Below, one piece after another: positions 51,019 to 59,719 of a stretch of 64,000 bases of DNA. Below the pieces are notes generated by a model. That model saw only the letters and a program-made list of their open reading frames with translations, ran no database searches and was not told the DNA's origin. The stretch covers positions 1 to 64,000 of the forward strand of contig JACMPP010000067.1 in NCBI GenBank assembly GCA_014377445.1, written 5' to 3'. The position numbers were made by a program, and so were the translations under genes. This DNA comes from Oligoflexus sp. GTDB lineage: Bacteria > Bdellovibrionota_B > Oligoflexia > Oligoflexales > Oligoflexaceae. Every line of letters starts with the position of its first letter. Within the stretch, counting starts at the first letter, position 1.

Positions 51019-53603
51019 GTAAACGTTATGTCATCGGCATCGATCTCGGCACGACCAACAGCAGTTTAGCCTATATCGATCTGGAGGCCGCGGAAGCTTC
51101 GGCCCCGCAGCTCCTACCCTTGACGCAATGGGAGGATGAAGGGCAATCGATTGAAGATCTGCGCCTCCCCTCCTTTCTCTGGCTTCTGCCCAAAAATATT
51201 CTCAAAAAAGGTCTCTGGCCGCATCCGGCCTTTCCCGAACATAAAAGCCCCTGGGTCCTGGGCCGACTCGCCCGCTCGAAAGCTTTGAGCGCCCCCCTTG
51301 AAGTCGTCCACTCTGCCAAGTCCTGGCTCTCCACAGGAACGGTCCAACACCGGACGAGCCGTATTCTGCCTTGGGGCAGTGAAGGTGATAAACTCTCGCC
51401 GCTTGACGTTCAGACGGCAATACTCGATCACATTAAAAAAGTCTGGGACGTGAATTTCCCGGCTTATCCCTTCATCAATCAAAGTGTGGTGATCACCGTT
51501 CCCGCCTCCTTTGATGAGCTGGCCCAGCGCCTCACACTCGAGGCCGCAAAACGCGCCGATTACCCTAAGTCAATCGAACTCCTGGAAGAACCTCTCGCCG
51601 CCTATTACGACTGGGAAGCGCGGCACCAGAAGCACAACAGCCGCATCCTCGTCTGTGATGTGGGCGGGGGAACCTGCGACTTCAGCCTGCTGCAAAGAAG
51701 CGCGGAAGGCACGGAAAGAATCAAAGTCAGTGAGCATCTCCTTTTGGGAGGCGACAACATCGATCTGACTCTGGCTCATCGCCTGGCGCAAAGACTCAGT
51801 CCCGAAGAACTCCCGCGCGAAGCCTGGAACCTCCTCCTCGCTCAGACCCGTCGCCTCAAAGAGCAGGCTTTGAATGGCGACCAAAACGAAGTGTTCCATC
51901 TCAGCATTCCCCTCGACTCGAAGCAACTGTTCGGCAGCTATCTGAGCGGAGAGGTCAGAGCCGAAGAGATCAGGACCTGGGTGCTTGAAGATTTCTTTCC
52001 CATCGTCAACCGGGACGAGCGTCCCGAGCGGCAGACCGGCCTGCAAAACTGGGGTCTGCCTTATGCCAAGGACACGGCCGTCACCCGACATCTCGCTGAA
52101 TTTATCGCCGGACTGAAAATCGACGATCTCCTCTGCGTCGGCGGCACGCTTTTGCCCGAACTTTTGCAAAAGCGTATCCTGGAAAACGTATCTGCCTGGC
52201 AAAGCGCGGCCATCAATCGACTCATCGCCCCCGAATCCGATCTCGCTATTGCGTACGGAGCTGCGCGTTTCGCAGCTCTCAGAGCTCGTTCGGAAGAACT
52301 GATCCGATCGCCCTACCCGCGCGATCTCCTTATCGAGGTCGAGGACAAATCAGGCTCGCATGATCTCTGTCTGATGCCGAAGGGGCATCCGCGGATGACC
52401 CCTTACGAAGTGAAAATCCCGGGGCTTCATCTGCGTCTTGGACAAGAGGTTCGCTTTCAAATCAAAGCCGTTCAAAACGATGGCCAGAAATTACCTTTGC
52501 CAGCTTTGATCCTCAAATTATCCAAGGCCGGAAAACAAGATCTCATTCCGGTTCGTCTCCTTGCATCCGTGAGGGAAACCGGGGTTTTGGAAGTGAGCTG
52601 CCACACTCTCGATGACAGCGAGCAGTGGATCCTCGACTTCGCCATTGAGAGCGGGCGAAGCCAGGCCGAAGCCAGCAGTCCCCTGTCCAGCGAAACGCTG
52701 CCAAGTCTGATCGACGCTCAAAAACTTATTCGCCAACACTACAAGAAAGAGAGTACGGGCAGCCTTCGCATCGAACAGCTCCCGTTAGCCTTGGAAGAGA
52801 TCTTTAAGCTCCCTCGCGACCAGTGGTCGGCCGATCATCTTCGGGGACTCTGGCCAACCCTTGAAGCCGTCATGTTCCAAAGGTCCGTCACGCCTGAACA
52901 TGAGGCCATCTGGTTTTACCTCGCGGGCTTTTGTCTGAGGCCAGGCTTTGGTTATCGCGGAGACGAGGAGCGCATGAATTCGATCCTGCGCATTTACGAC
53001 GAGAGCTTCCGTCGGGTCGATGGAAATGCCCACCTCCTCACCCACTGGTGGATTTTATGGAGACGCCTTGCCGGAGGACTAAATACCAGCTTTCAACAAA
53101 AACTCTTCGATCGCTATATGCCACTCCTGAGAAAGGACAAAGATCCTTCGCCCGAACTCATACGCCTCCTGGCTTCGCTTGAGCGCCTCGACAAGACGGC
53201 CAAGGAGCAATTGGGACGCCTCTTCCTGAATCAGCTTAAGGAAGGCCTCAAAACACACAGTGAGACCAGGCTATGGGGACTTGCGCGTCTCGCCGCACGC
53301 TATCCCGTGTATGCTTCAGCCGCCCATGTTCTCCCCCCTTCGACGATTGAAGGCTGGTCGGACGACCTCAGCTCGACTATCCTGCCCAGCAAAGCCAGGC
53401 CGGGCCTCTTCTATGCCTGGGCCGGCCGTTTGAGGGGCGATAAGCAATACGACATCGATCCCGCCTATCGTCAGAAGTTTCTGGACAAGGTCGAGAATCC
53501 CGAATGGCGGAAAGCCCTCGAAGTGGTCGTCACTCCCGACTTCAACACCCAGTCGCAGATGCTCGCCGACACGCTTCCCAGCGGTTTTGTCTTCCGCCAG
53601 TAA
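51015..53603 (+). CDS. Hsp70-family protein with C-terminal DUF3731
   Basis: 862 residues. The Hsp70 nucleotide-binding domain occupies about 1-430: YVIGIDLGTTNSSLAY, VVITVPASFDELAQRL, LVCDVGGGTCDFSLLQ, LCVGGTLLPELL and LAIAYGAARF. A beta-rich middle and an alpha-helical C-terminal region of about 270 residues follow; the latter fits DUF3731 (GLWPTLEAVMFQRS, WFYLAGFCLRPGFGYRGDEER, FDRYMPLLRKDKD, LWGLARLAARYPVYA). This domain replaces the usual lid. It lies head-to-tail with, and overlaps, the shorter Hsp70. The two paralogues probably act as a complex. Confidence 0.92.
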   Translation: MSKRYVIGIDLGTTNSSLAYIDLEAAEASAPQLLPLTQWEDEGQSIEDLRLPSFLWLLPKNILKKGLWPHPAFPEHKSPWVLGRLARSKALSAPLEVVHSAKSWLSTGTVQHRTSRILPWGSEGDKLSPLDVQTAILDHIKKVWDVNFPAYPFINQSVVITVPASFDELAQRLTLEAAKRADYPKSIELLEEPLAAYYDWEARHQKHNSRILVCDVGGGTCDFSLLQRSAEGTERIKVSEHLLLGGDNIDLTLAHRLAQRLSPEELPREAWNLLLAQTRRLKEQALNGDQNEVFHLSIPLDSKQLFGSYLSGEVRAEEIRTWVLEDFFPIVNRDERPERQTGLQNWGLPYAKDTAVTRHLAEFIAGLKIDDLLCVGGTLLPELLQKRILENVSAWQSAAINRLIAPESDLAIAYGAARFAALRARSEELIRSPYPRDLLIEVEDKSGSHDLCLMPKGHPRMTPYEVKIPGLHLRLGQEVRFQIKAVQNDGQKLPLPALILKLSKAGKQDLIPVRLLASVRETGVLEVSCHTLDDSEQWILDFAIESGRSQAEASSPLSSETLPSLIDAQKLIRQHYKKESTGSLRIEQLPLALEEIFKLPRDQWSADHLRGLWPTLEAVMFQRSVTPEHEAIWFYLAGFCLRPGFGYRGDEERMNSILRIYDESFRRVDGNAHLLTHWWILWRRLAGGLNTSFQQKLFDRYMPLLRKDKDPSPELIRLLASLERLDKTAKEQLGRLFLNQLKEGLKTHSETRLWGLARLAARYPVYASAAHVLPPSTIEGWSDDLSSTILPSKARPGLFYAWAGRLRGDKQYDIDPAYRQKFLDKVENPEWRKALEVVVTPDFNTQSQMLADTLPSGFVFRQ

Positions 53604-53607
53604 TCTT

Positions 53608-53638
53608 AAAAAAAGAGCCAGGAGTGTGAACTCCTGGC
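53608..53638 (-). terminator. Hairpin between the Hsp70 operon and the PBP1B unit
   Basis: GCCAGGAGT/ACTCCTGGC stem; the T run is on the minus strand (TCTTTTTTT), so it best ends the minus-strand lipoprotein transcript, about 190 bases past its stop. It sits 13 bases after the Hsp70 stop and may work both ways. Confidence 0.7.
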
Positions 53639-53821
53639 CTGAAACACACTAAGGGACGGAAACACTCCCGACTAAAGCCGAGACTTTTTATAAGTAATTC
53701 ATCGCGCCCCATGCGATAATCTCTTCCAATAAATCTACCCATACAGAGCAGGAACTTCGGTCTTAGAGACTGGGGGCTTTACTAAGCATTAAACCACTTG
53801 GGCCACGTAATAAGATAGGAA

Positions 53822-54466
53822 TTATTTCTTCAATTCTTTCACACGGCGCGTGGCCTCTTGCAGACCTTTTTTCCCACCGCTTTTCTCACGGCAGTGATTG
53901 ACGAAAGCCCAGATGACTTTCTTGTTGGCCGGATCCGAAACATTTTCCAAACTGCGCATCGCCCATTGTTCGGCATCTTCATAGGCTTTTTCGTGCTCAG
54001 AAACGCGAGCCATCATAAAGCTGGTGCGCGGATCATGCAGATCCATGCGATAGGCGCGGTCAGCCTGAGCCCGGGCCTCAAGGATTTTACCCTTTTTAAG
54101 AGACTCCTCGGCATTGCTGAGAAGGCGTTTCACGGGAGCCGACAAAGGATCGTTCATCTGCAGAGTGCCGCTTGAAGACGAGCCTGCGGTCGCGCCAGGC
54201 GAAGGAGCGGGGGTGGTACGAGCGGGCGTCGTTGCCGGTCTCGCCGACGGCTTGGAAACCGACGGAGCGGGCGGCGGAGGAACTGTTACCAAAGGAACCG
54301 ATTGAACGGGCGATGGCGCCGACGGCGGTGCTAACGGCGAAGGCATTTGGCTGGGCTTTGCCATCGAACCCTGGCGAACGGGATAATCATCGTCATCCTG
54401 GTGCGCGCAAGTTGATCCCAAAATCGATAAAACCAGCAAAAAGCTATACGTATACTTTGCTTTCAA
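53822..54466 (-). CDS. Proline-rich lipoprotein with TPR-like domain
   Basis: The start is most likely the TTG at 54466, with AAGGA seven bases before it; upstream codons in the frame overlap the end of the PBP gene. The product is 214 residues. Lipobox GSTC. Residues about 35-105 are Pro/Ala/Ser/Thr-rich, like a cell-wall-spanning linker. The C-terminal 95 residues are helical with TPR-like pairing (AEESLKKGKILEARAQADRA, RTSFMMARVSEHEKAYEDA). It follows the PBP1B gene by 24 bases on the same strand. This parallels the known use of lipoproteins (LpoB) to activate PBP1B, though the fold differs, so a PBP1B regulator is a fair guess, not more. Confidence 0.75.
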   Translation of the reverse strand: MKAKYTYSFLLVLSILGSTCAHQDDDDYPVRQGSMAKPSQMPSPLAPPSAPSPVQSVPLVTVPPPPAPSVSKPSARPATTPARTTPAPSPGATAGSSSSGTLQMNDPLSAPVKRLLSNAEESLKKGKILEARAQADRAYRMDLHDPRTSFMMARVSEHEKAYEDAEQWAMRSLENVSDPANKKVIWAFVNHCREKSGGKKGLQEATRRVKELKK

Positions 54467-54489
54467 GTTCAATTCCTTTTGCGTAACGC

Positions 54490-56793
54490 TTAGAACCAAT
54501 CAAAAAGTGATGTCGAAGTCGTGGTGCCTGTTGCTGTGGGATCCACCACCGGAGCTTGGACCGGGCAAGGTCCCGGCGTTCCTTGAGGAACAGTCTTCTT
54601 GGTGAAGGGAAGATAGCGGACGCCGACACAGTCGGCTGAGCTCAATCCACCAGACTGTCCGTCCACCCATTGGTAGCTTACGCCTTCTGGTGTTTTGAGT
54701 GCTAAGGATTTATGAGCGACTTTGGCCATAATCCTTGACCAGACTGCGAGACCGCCGGTTGCACCGGTTAATTTCGTGGGTAAATGCTGATCGTTGCCAA
54801 CCCATGCCACCGTCAAACGATCTCCGGTAAACCCTGCAAACCAGCTATCGCGGGCATCGTTGGATGTTCCTGTTTTGCCGGCTGCATGGATATCCATGGG
54901 GAGATAATTAAAGGCGCTACGGGCCGTGCCTTCAAAGACAACGGCACGCAAAGCGTAGTGCATAAGATGCATCACATCGGAATCGAACTCTTTGTGAATT
55001 TTGCTTGGATAAGAACGAACAGCTTTGCCCTGGCTATCCTGAACACCCCGTACCGCTCTCAGATCGGAACGATACCCGCCCGAGAAGATCGTGTAGTACA
55101 TGCCGGCAACATTGAAAGGACTCATGTCCACCGAACCGAGGATCATCGACGGTGCGAGCGGAAATTCCTTGGCTCCCGTCAGCTTCTTAAAGGTATCTCG
55201 AATGTTGGGCAAACCCACTTCCATACCCAGACGAACGGTCGCCTGGTTGAGTGATTGCGTAAGCATTTTCAAAAGACTGATTTCGCCATGAGAGCTGTGA
55301 TCGAAATTTTGTGGCTCCCAAACCTTGCCCTTACCCAGCGGTACCGTGATCGGCGCGTCGGAGATCTGGCTGGCCAAAGTCTTGCCCGAGCGAAGAGCGG
55401 TGAGAAGGACCGCTGGCTTTGCGAGCGAGCCTATGGTGCGCTTGGCATCGAGAGCGCGATTGAATCCCTGATAGGCGGAAACCTTGTCACCCACGATCGA
55501 GAGGACTTCGCCCGACTCCGAGACGGTGACGGTGGCCACTTGCAGCGCATCACCGGCTTTGCCTTGCGACTTGATAAAATCTTCGACCGATTTTTCCGAA
55601 GAAATCTGTGCAATCGGATCGAAGGCGGTAAAGACACGAAGGCCGTCGGCGCCCAAATCCTCCTGCTCGTAATCCCTATGAAGGTTACGGCGAACGAGAT
55701 CGAGGTAAGCCGGAAAGCGGTTGGTCAACCACTGACGGCTGGGAGTCGCCTTCACTTTTTGTTTAACGGCGGCATCGTGCTCCTCTTGCGTGATCTTCTC
55801 CGATTCAAGCAAAAGATCGAGTACACGATCGCGACGTTTCTTGGCGCGATCCGGATAACGCATGGGATTGTAGATGGAGGGGCCATTGACAAGTGCGGCC
55901 AGCAAAGCCGCCTGATCAAGCGTCAATCGCGATAGATTGCGGCCGTAGTAGAACTCGCTCGCGAGTCCAAAGCCGTGGATTGCATTGTCGCCGCTCTGAC
56001 CCAAATAGATTTCGTTGATGTAAGTTTCGAGAATTTCGTCCTTGGTATAGTGGACTTCCAAAAGAACAGCGTAGACCGCTTCCACGAGTTTCCGTTTGAG
56101 GGAACGCTCGGAGCTTAAATAGAAGTTTTTCACAAGCTGCTGAGTGAGAGTACTGCCGCCCTGAACCCAACGACCCGCACGCGCGTTGGTCAGAGACGCA
56201 CGGAATATACCTTTGATCGAGACACCAAAGTGATCGTAAAAATCACGATCCTCGATCGCCAGAAGAGATTCTATAAGGGACTTTGGAACGTCTTTGAGTT
56301 GAACGAGTTTTCTATCCTCCTTTTGGGAAGGATAGATTCCACCGATCTTCAGGGGATCGAGACGGGCGAGATCGAGATCCTGACCGCCTGCGGTCAGTGA
56401 CGCGATGCTGCGGCCGTTGAAGCGAACCTTGAGAAGAAGTGCATCCTCGGGTCCTTCAAAAAAGGCAAAGGCACGGCGAAAGACCGTCGCCTGGCCATCG
56501 CTCAGCATGTACTCACCCGGTTGGGTAACCTGCTTGGACGCTTTGTAATATCCGAGTTCCTTTAACTCCAGCTCGAGATCCGCTGCCGAGAGCGCTGCGT
56601 CCTGATAGAGTTCGAGAGGGCGTGCGTATACCTGCGACGGAAGTCGCCAGCGCTTGCCTTCGAATTTTTCGCGGACGGTATTATCCATCCGAATGAGCTG
56701 AAGGGTACCCAATAAAAACACAAAACCTGCGACGAATGCAGGCCAATAAGGCTTTAATGGGCGTAATTTGTCGCGAAATTGAGACCAATTCAT
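54490..56793 (-). CDS. mrcB: Bifunctional penicillin-binding protein 1B
   Basis: 767 residues. One N-terminal transmembrane anchor (FVAGFVFLLGTLQLI), a UB2H-like region (about 50-155), then the GT51 glycosyltransferase with IEDRDFYDHFGV (catalytic Glu) and GGSTLTQQLVKNFYLSSERSL, and the transpeptidase with S456-L-A-K459, SLNQATV (SxN) and K640-T-G (GKTGTSNDARDSWF). It polymerises and cross-links peptidoglycan in the periplasm. It ends in a Thr/Ser-rich tail. The Pro-rich lipoprotein gene follows. Confidence 0.96.
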   Translation of the reverse strand: MNWSQFRDKLRPLKPYWPAFVAGFVFLLGTLQLIRMDNTVREKFEGKRWRLPSQVYARPLELYQDAALSAADLELELKELGYYKASKQVTQPGEYMLSDGQATVFRRAFAFFEGPEDALLLKVRFNGRSIASLTAGGQDLDLARLDPLKIGGIYPSQKEDRKLVQLKDVPKSLIESLLAIEDRDFYDHFGVSIKGIFRASLTNARAGRWVQGGSTLTQQLVKNFYLSSERSLKRKLVEAVYAVLLEVHYTKDEILETYINEIYLGQSGDNAIHGFGLASEFYYGRNLSRLTLDQAALLAALVNGPSIYNPMRYPDRAKKRRDRVLDLLLESEKITQEEHDAAVKQKVKATPSRQWLTNRFPAYLDLVRRNLHRDYEQEDLGADGLRVFTAFDPIAQISSEKSVEDFIKSQGKAGDALQVATVTVSESGEVLSIVGDKVSAYQGFNRALDAKRTIGSLAKPAVLLTALRSGKTLASQISDAPITVPLGKGKVWEPQNFDHSSHGEISLLKMLTQSLNQATVRLGMEVGLPNIRDTFKKLTGAKEFPLAPSMILGSVDMSPFNVAGMYYTIFSGGYRSDLRAVRGVQDSQGKAVRSYPSKIHKEFDSDVMHLMHYALRAVVFEGTARSAFNYLPMDIHAAGKTGTSNDARDSWFAGFTGDRLTVAWVGNDQHLPTKLTGATGGLAVWSRIMAKVAHKSLALKTPEGVSYQWVDGQSGGLSSADCVGVRYLPFTKKTVPQGTPGPCPVQAPVVDPTATGTTTSTSLFDWF

Positions 56794-56913
56794 GCGTTAA
56801 ATACCTGAATTTTGCAAAGCTATTGCTCAGTCTTTAAGTACAGATCACGGAATGTAGTCTTGAATGGCTTAAACCGCTAGTGAAAATTTGCCTTAGTGGG
56901 GCGGGAAGGCGGA

Positions 56914-56933
56914 AGGGGCCTAGAATGGCCCCT
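56914..56933 (-). terminator. GC hairpin after the DUF4360-like gene
   Basis: AGGGGCC-TAGAAT-GGCCCCT, 23 bases past the stop at 56957. There is no T run, so it is a probable 3' end structure only. Confidence 0.4.
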
Positions 56934-56956
56934 AAATAGGCAGATAATTGAGGATA

Positions 56957-57772
56957 TTAGAAGGAAGTGGACGAACATTGAGCAACCGATTGGTCGCAAC
57001 CGCCGAATCGATCTTTCACTTTCGCGCAACGCTGAGCCAGGTGAGTAAACGCTTTGGCTTTCGCCACCGCTTCGTTACGGCCCAGACCCTTGACCGCAAT
57101 GCTGTTCCCTTTGTCGTCCTTCACCTGACAGCTTGCTACAAACTTAGGCAGCTTGTCACCACAGCGGCGCCACATCACTTCATAAACCTGTTCGAGTTGG
57201 CCATCGACCGAGTCGACTGTGAGAAGACCTGTAGCATTCTTGCCGCCGCCGCGAACAACCGCAGTGGCCTTCACAACGAAATCCTTCACGCGTTGGCTGG
57301 CATTGGCTTTACAACCGGTCCAACGAACGGAATTAAAAGGAACCTGTTCGGAGTGAACATAATCTTCAGCAAATGGGCCTTTCCACTCCATAACGTTGTC
57401 GCGTTCCACACCTTTGGTGCCGAACTGAATTTCCTGACGACCGAGGACGCCGGCATCCAGTTGAGCGAAGCCGCGCATCGTTACGGATAAAACTGCGTAT
57501 TCCCAATTAGCGTCTTGTTCTGTGTCAAAGACGAGGCGACAAACGCGTCGGTTCTCATTTAGGGCGTTGGGGCCTTTTTCTGCGACGAAATCCGCGAAGC
57601 TAACGGTGAAAGCTTCCTTGTCATCGCTGACGTTGATCGAAACCGTACCTGCTTTGCAGGCATCCCCTGACGAAACGATATCTTTGATGCGGAAGCTCGA
57701 AGGCGTAACCGCGTCCTGAGCCAAGGCTGTGAAAGCCGAGAATAGTGTTGCGATAAGGATGAGATGTTTCAT
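56957..57772 (-). CDS. Secreted DUF4360-like protein
   Basis: 271 residues; signal peptide with cleavage after TALA. Residues about 35-165 fit DUF4360, with SGDACKAGTVSINVSDDKEAFTVSFADFV, NRRVCRLVFDT, and YAVLSVTMRGFAQLDAGV. The domain is found in secreted bacterial and fungal proteins, function unknown. The C-terminal 100 residues carry several Cys (RRCGDKLPKFVASC, QRCAKVKDRFGGC, QSVAQC) that likely form disulfides in the periplasm or outside. It is a single gene. Confidence 0.7.
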   Translation of the reverse strand: MKHLILIATLFSAFTALAQDAVTPSSFRIKDIVSSGDACKAGTVSINVSDDKEAFTVSFADFVAEKGPNALNENRRVCRLVFDTEQDANWEYAVLSVTMRGFAQLDAGVLGRQEIQFGTKGVERDNVMEWKGPFAEDYVHSEQVPFNSVRWTGCKANASQRVKDFVVKATAVVRGGGKNATGLLTVDSVDGQLEQVYEVMWRRCGDKLPKFVASCQVKDDKGNSIAVKGLGRNEAVAKAKAFTHLAQRCAKVKDRFGGCDQSVAQCSSTSF

Positions 57773-57937
57773 GAGTATTTCCTTTAAAACGAGACTCTGC
57801 GTAGCTTATATACAGAATTCGCCCTGAAACCTAGCTCATTCTGCCAGACGGAAAAATAGCGTATTCGTCTGGATTCATTGAGGAATAGAGGGGACTGCGC
57901 AAGCGGGGAAAAGCCGATGAAAGAAGATTTAGGAAGC

Positions 57938-58030
57938 AGCGCCAAAGCGGCGCTAAAATTGGGTCGGCTTCACGAAGAACGATTCGGGACAAGCTCTGAA
58001 GGTCGTGGCCGCGGCTTCAAAACCGCGACC
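57938..58030 (-). other. Two GC hairpins 3' of the PDZ-thioredoxin gene
   Basis: GGTCGTGG/CCGCGACC (58001-58030, one G-T pair) and AGCGCC/GGCGCT (57938-57954) lie in the 285-base gap past the stop at 58058. Neither has a T run. A plus-strand frame of 52 codons at 57917 crosses them, but I do not call it. Confidence 0.35.
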
Positions 58031-58057
58031 GTAAGCATAAAAGGTGGCCCCCCAGAC

Positions 58058-58861
58058 TCAGGACTTTTGCTTTGATAGAATTTCCGCTTTCTTGAGCAGA
58101 GTTTCGAGATACTCCCCCACCCCAACAGTCAAATCGTTCACGACACCTTTTTGATCGACCAGGATAAAAGCTGGAATCGATCCCATACCGTAAGCGGACT
58201 GGACTTTGTTCGCCACATCCTGCGTCTGCGCGTAGCCGATCTTCTCACGTGTTACAAAAGCCTGAATAACGGCCGGCTCCTCATCGCTGATGCCGATGAT
58301 GGGAATGTCTTGGTGTTTCGCTGACCAGGCACTCAAATAAGGCGCTGCCGCACGGCAGGCAGGGCACCAGGTGGCCCAGAACTCAAGGACGTAGACCTTG
58401 CCCTTGAGATCCGCATTGCGATAGACCGTCTGGTCTTTGATCGAGGCCAATTCGAAGGCCGGAGCCGCTTTGTTCAGAAGCTGCGCCTTGGCCAGATCGA
58501 GCATATCGGGGACGATCTCGAGCTTGAGGTCCTTGGTTTCGTCTTTCCCTTTGCGTTTGTAGTGAACCACGACCTTGCTGCCAACACCTCGGGCGCGCAG
58601 AATCGCCATGAGTTCGTCGCGATTTTTGACCTTATCTTTATCGATGGCCTTTATGAGGTCGCCACTCACAAAGCCGGCCCGCTCGGCCGGGGCTCCCGGG
58701 ATCACCCGTTTCACTAATATGGTGTCGGGTGCCGTAGCGTCCAGTTCAACCCCGAGCCATGGCTGAACCTGTTGGGCCCCGGCGGCAAAGACCAGCTGTC
58801 CACTCATGGCTAGAGTCAGGCTAAAAACGAACTGAAGACTCAGACTCGATATCTTTCTCAA
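58058..58861 (-). CDS. Periplasmic PDZ-thioredoxin (TlpA-like) protein
   Basis: 267 residues; signal peptide with cleavage after VFA. Residues about 33-105 form a PDZ domain (PWLGVELDAT, VIPGAPAERAGFVSGDLIKAI). The C-terminal 145 residues are a TlpA/ResA-like thioredoxin with the active site WATWCPACRAAAPYLS (CPAC) and the cis-Pro region MGSIPAFILVDQKG. It would reduce or oxidise envelope disulfides, and the PDZ domain may pick the client by its C-terminus. No cytochrome c maturation genes are adjacent. The fusion order PDZ then thioredoxin is unusual. Confidence 0.88.
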   Translation of the reverse strand: MRKISSLSLQFVFSLTLAMSGQLVFAAGAQQVQPWLGVELDATAPDTILVKRVIPGAPAERAGFVSGDLIKAIDKDKVKNRDELMAILRARGVGSKVVVHYKRKGKDETKDLKLEIVPDMLDLAKAQLLNKAAPAFELASIKDQTVYRNADLKGKVYVLEFWATWCPACRAAAPYLSAWSAKHQDIPIIGISDEEPAVIQAFVTREKIGYAQTQDVANKVQSAYGMGSIPAFILVDQKGVVNDLTVGVGEYLETLLKKAEILSKQKS

Positions 58862-58962
58862 TGGGAAACTCCCAAACAGGCAAAGGGTGGCTGCGCCCCA
58901 GGCGAGACGAGGCGATAGGAAAGTATAACAAGGATTAAAGGGAAAAGGGATGGGGGGAACGG

Positions 58963-58978
58963 GGCCCCGGGCGGGGCC
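58963..58978 (-). terminator. GC-rich hairpin after livF
   Basis: GGCCCC-GGGC-GGGGCC, 13 bases past the livF stop. No T run follows on the minus strand, so it is probably a weak or Rho-assisted end of the liv operon. Confidence 0.45.
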
Positions 58979-58990
58979 TGGGACTGACGA

Positions 58991-59716
58991 TCAGTGACCG
59001 CCGAGATAGGCTTTCTTCACATCTTCGTTGCTGAGGAGTTCTGTGCCCGAACCGGTCAGGCTGATGGCTCCGTTGCTCAGGACGTAGGCGCGATCGGCAA
59101 GTTTGAGGGCCTGGTTGGCGTTTTGTTCCACAATGAAAATCGTGGTGCCATCAGCCGCGATCTGCTTCAAGGTCGTAAAAATGGTTTTCACAATCAGAGG
59201 TGCCAGACCCAGACTCGGCTCGTCGAGCAGGAGGAGCTTCGGTTTCGCCATCATGGAGCGACCGATCGCTAGCATCTGCTGTTCGCCGCCCGACAAAGTC
59301 CCGGCTCTCTGATCGCGTCTTTCATAGAGTCTTGGAAAAAGCTCATAGATCGTCTTGAGAGTCGGCCCTGCATGGCTTTTATCCGTGCAGGCCACCAGTC
59401 CCATGGCCAGATTTTCGGACACCGACATCGCCGGAAAAATCCGTCGGCCTTCGGGCACGAGCGAAAGGCCGCGTCTCGACACCATATGGGTCGGCAGCAC
59501 TGTGATGTCTTCGCCGCCGAAGAAAATTTCGCCACTATAAGGCGATGGCGTTGCAAAAAGACTCTTGAGCAAAGTGGTCTTGCCCGCGCCGTTGCTCCCG
59601 ATCAAGGTCACGATCTCACCGGGCATGACATGCAAACTCACACCATGCAAAACCTTGGTTTGACCGTAGGCGACGCTGATATTCTTTAAGTCTAAGATAG
59701 CTTCGTCTTTTTTCAC
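58991..59716 (-). CDS. livF: Branched-chain amino-acid ABC transporter ATPase LivF
   Basis: 241 residues. ABC ATPase with TLIGSNGAGKTTLLKSL (Walker A), TLSGGEQQMLAIGRSMM (signature), LLLLDEPSLGLAPLIV (Walker B) and FIVEQNANQALKLA (H-loop variant with Gln), the family form. It drives uptake of leucine, isoleucine and valine together with LivG. It is last in the operon, 3 bases after livG. Confidence 0.95.
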   Translation of the reverse strand: MKKDEAILDLKNISVAYGQTKVLHGVSLHVMPGEIVTLIGSNGAGKTTLLKSLFATPSPYSGEIFFGGEDITVLPTHMVSRRGLSLVPEGRRIFPAMSVSENLAMGLVACTDKSHAGPTLKTIYELFPRLYERRDQRAGTLSGGEQQMLAIGRSMMAKPKLLLLDEPSLGLAPLIVKTIFTTLKQIAADGTTIFIVEQNANQALKLADRAYVLSNGAISLTGSGTELLSNEDVKKAYLGGH

Positions 59717-59719
59717 GTC

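Noticed and set aside
57917-58075. 52-codon plus-strand frame with GGGGA upstream
   Set aside because: It crosses two GC hairpins and ends inside the PDZ-thioredoxin gene; composition is low complexity and no family is recognised.
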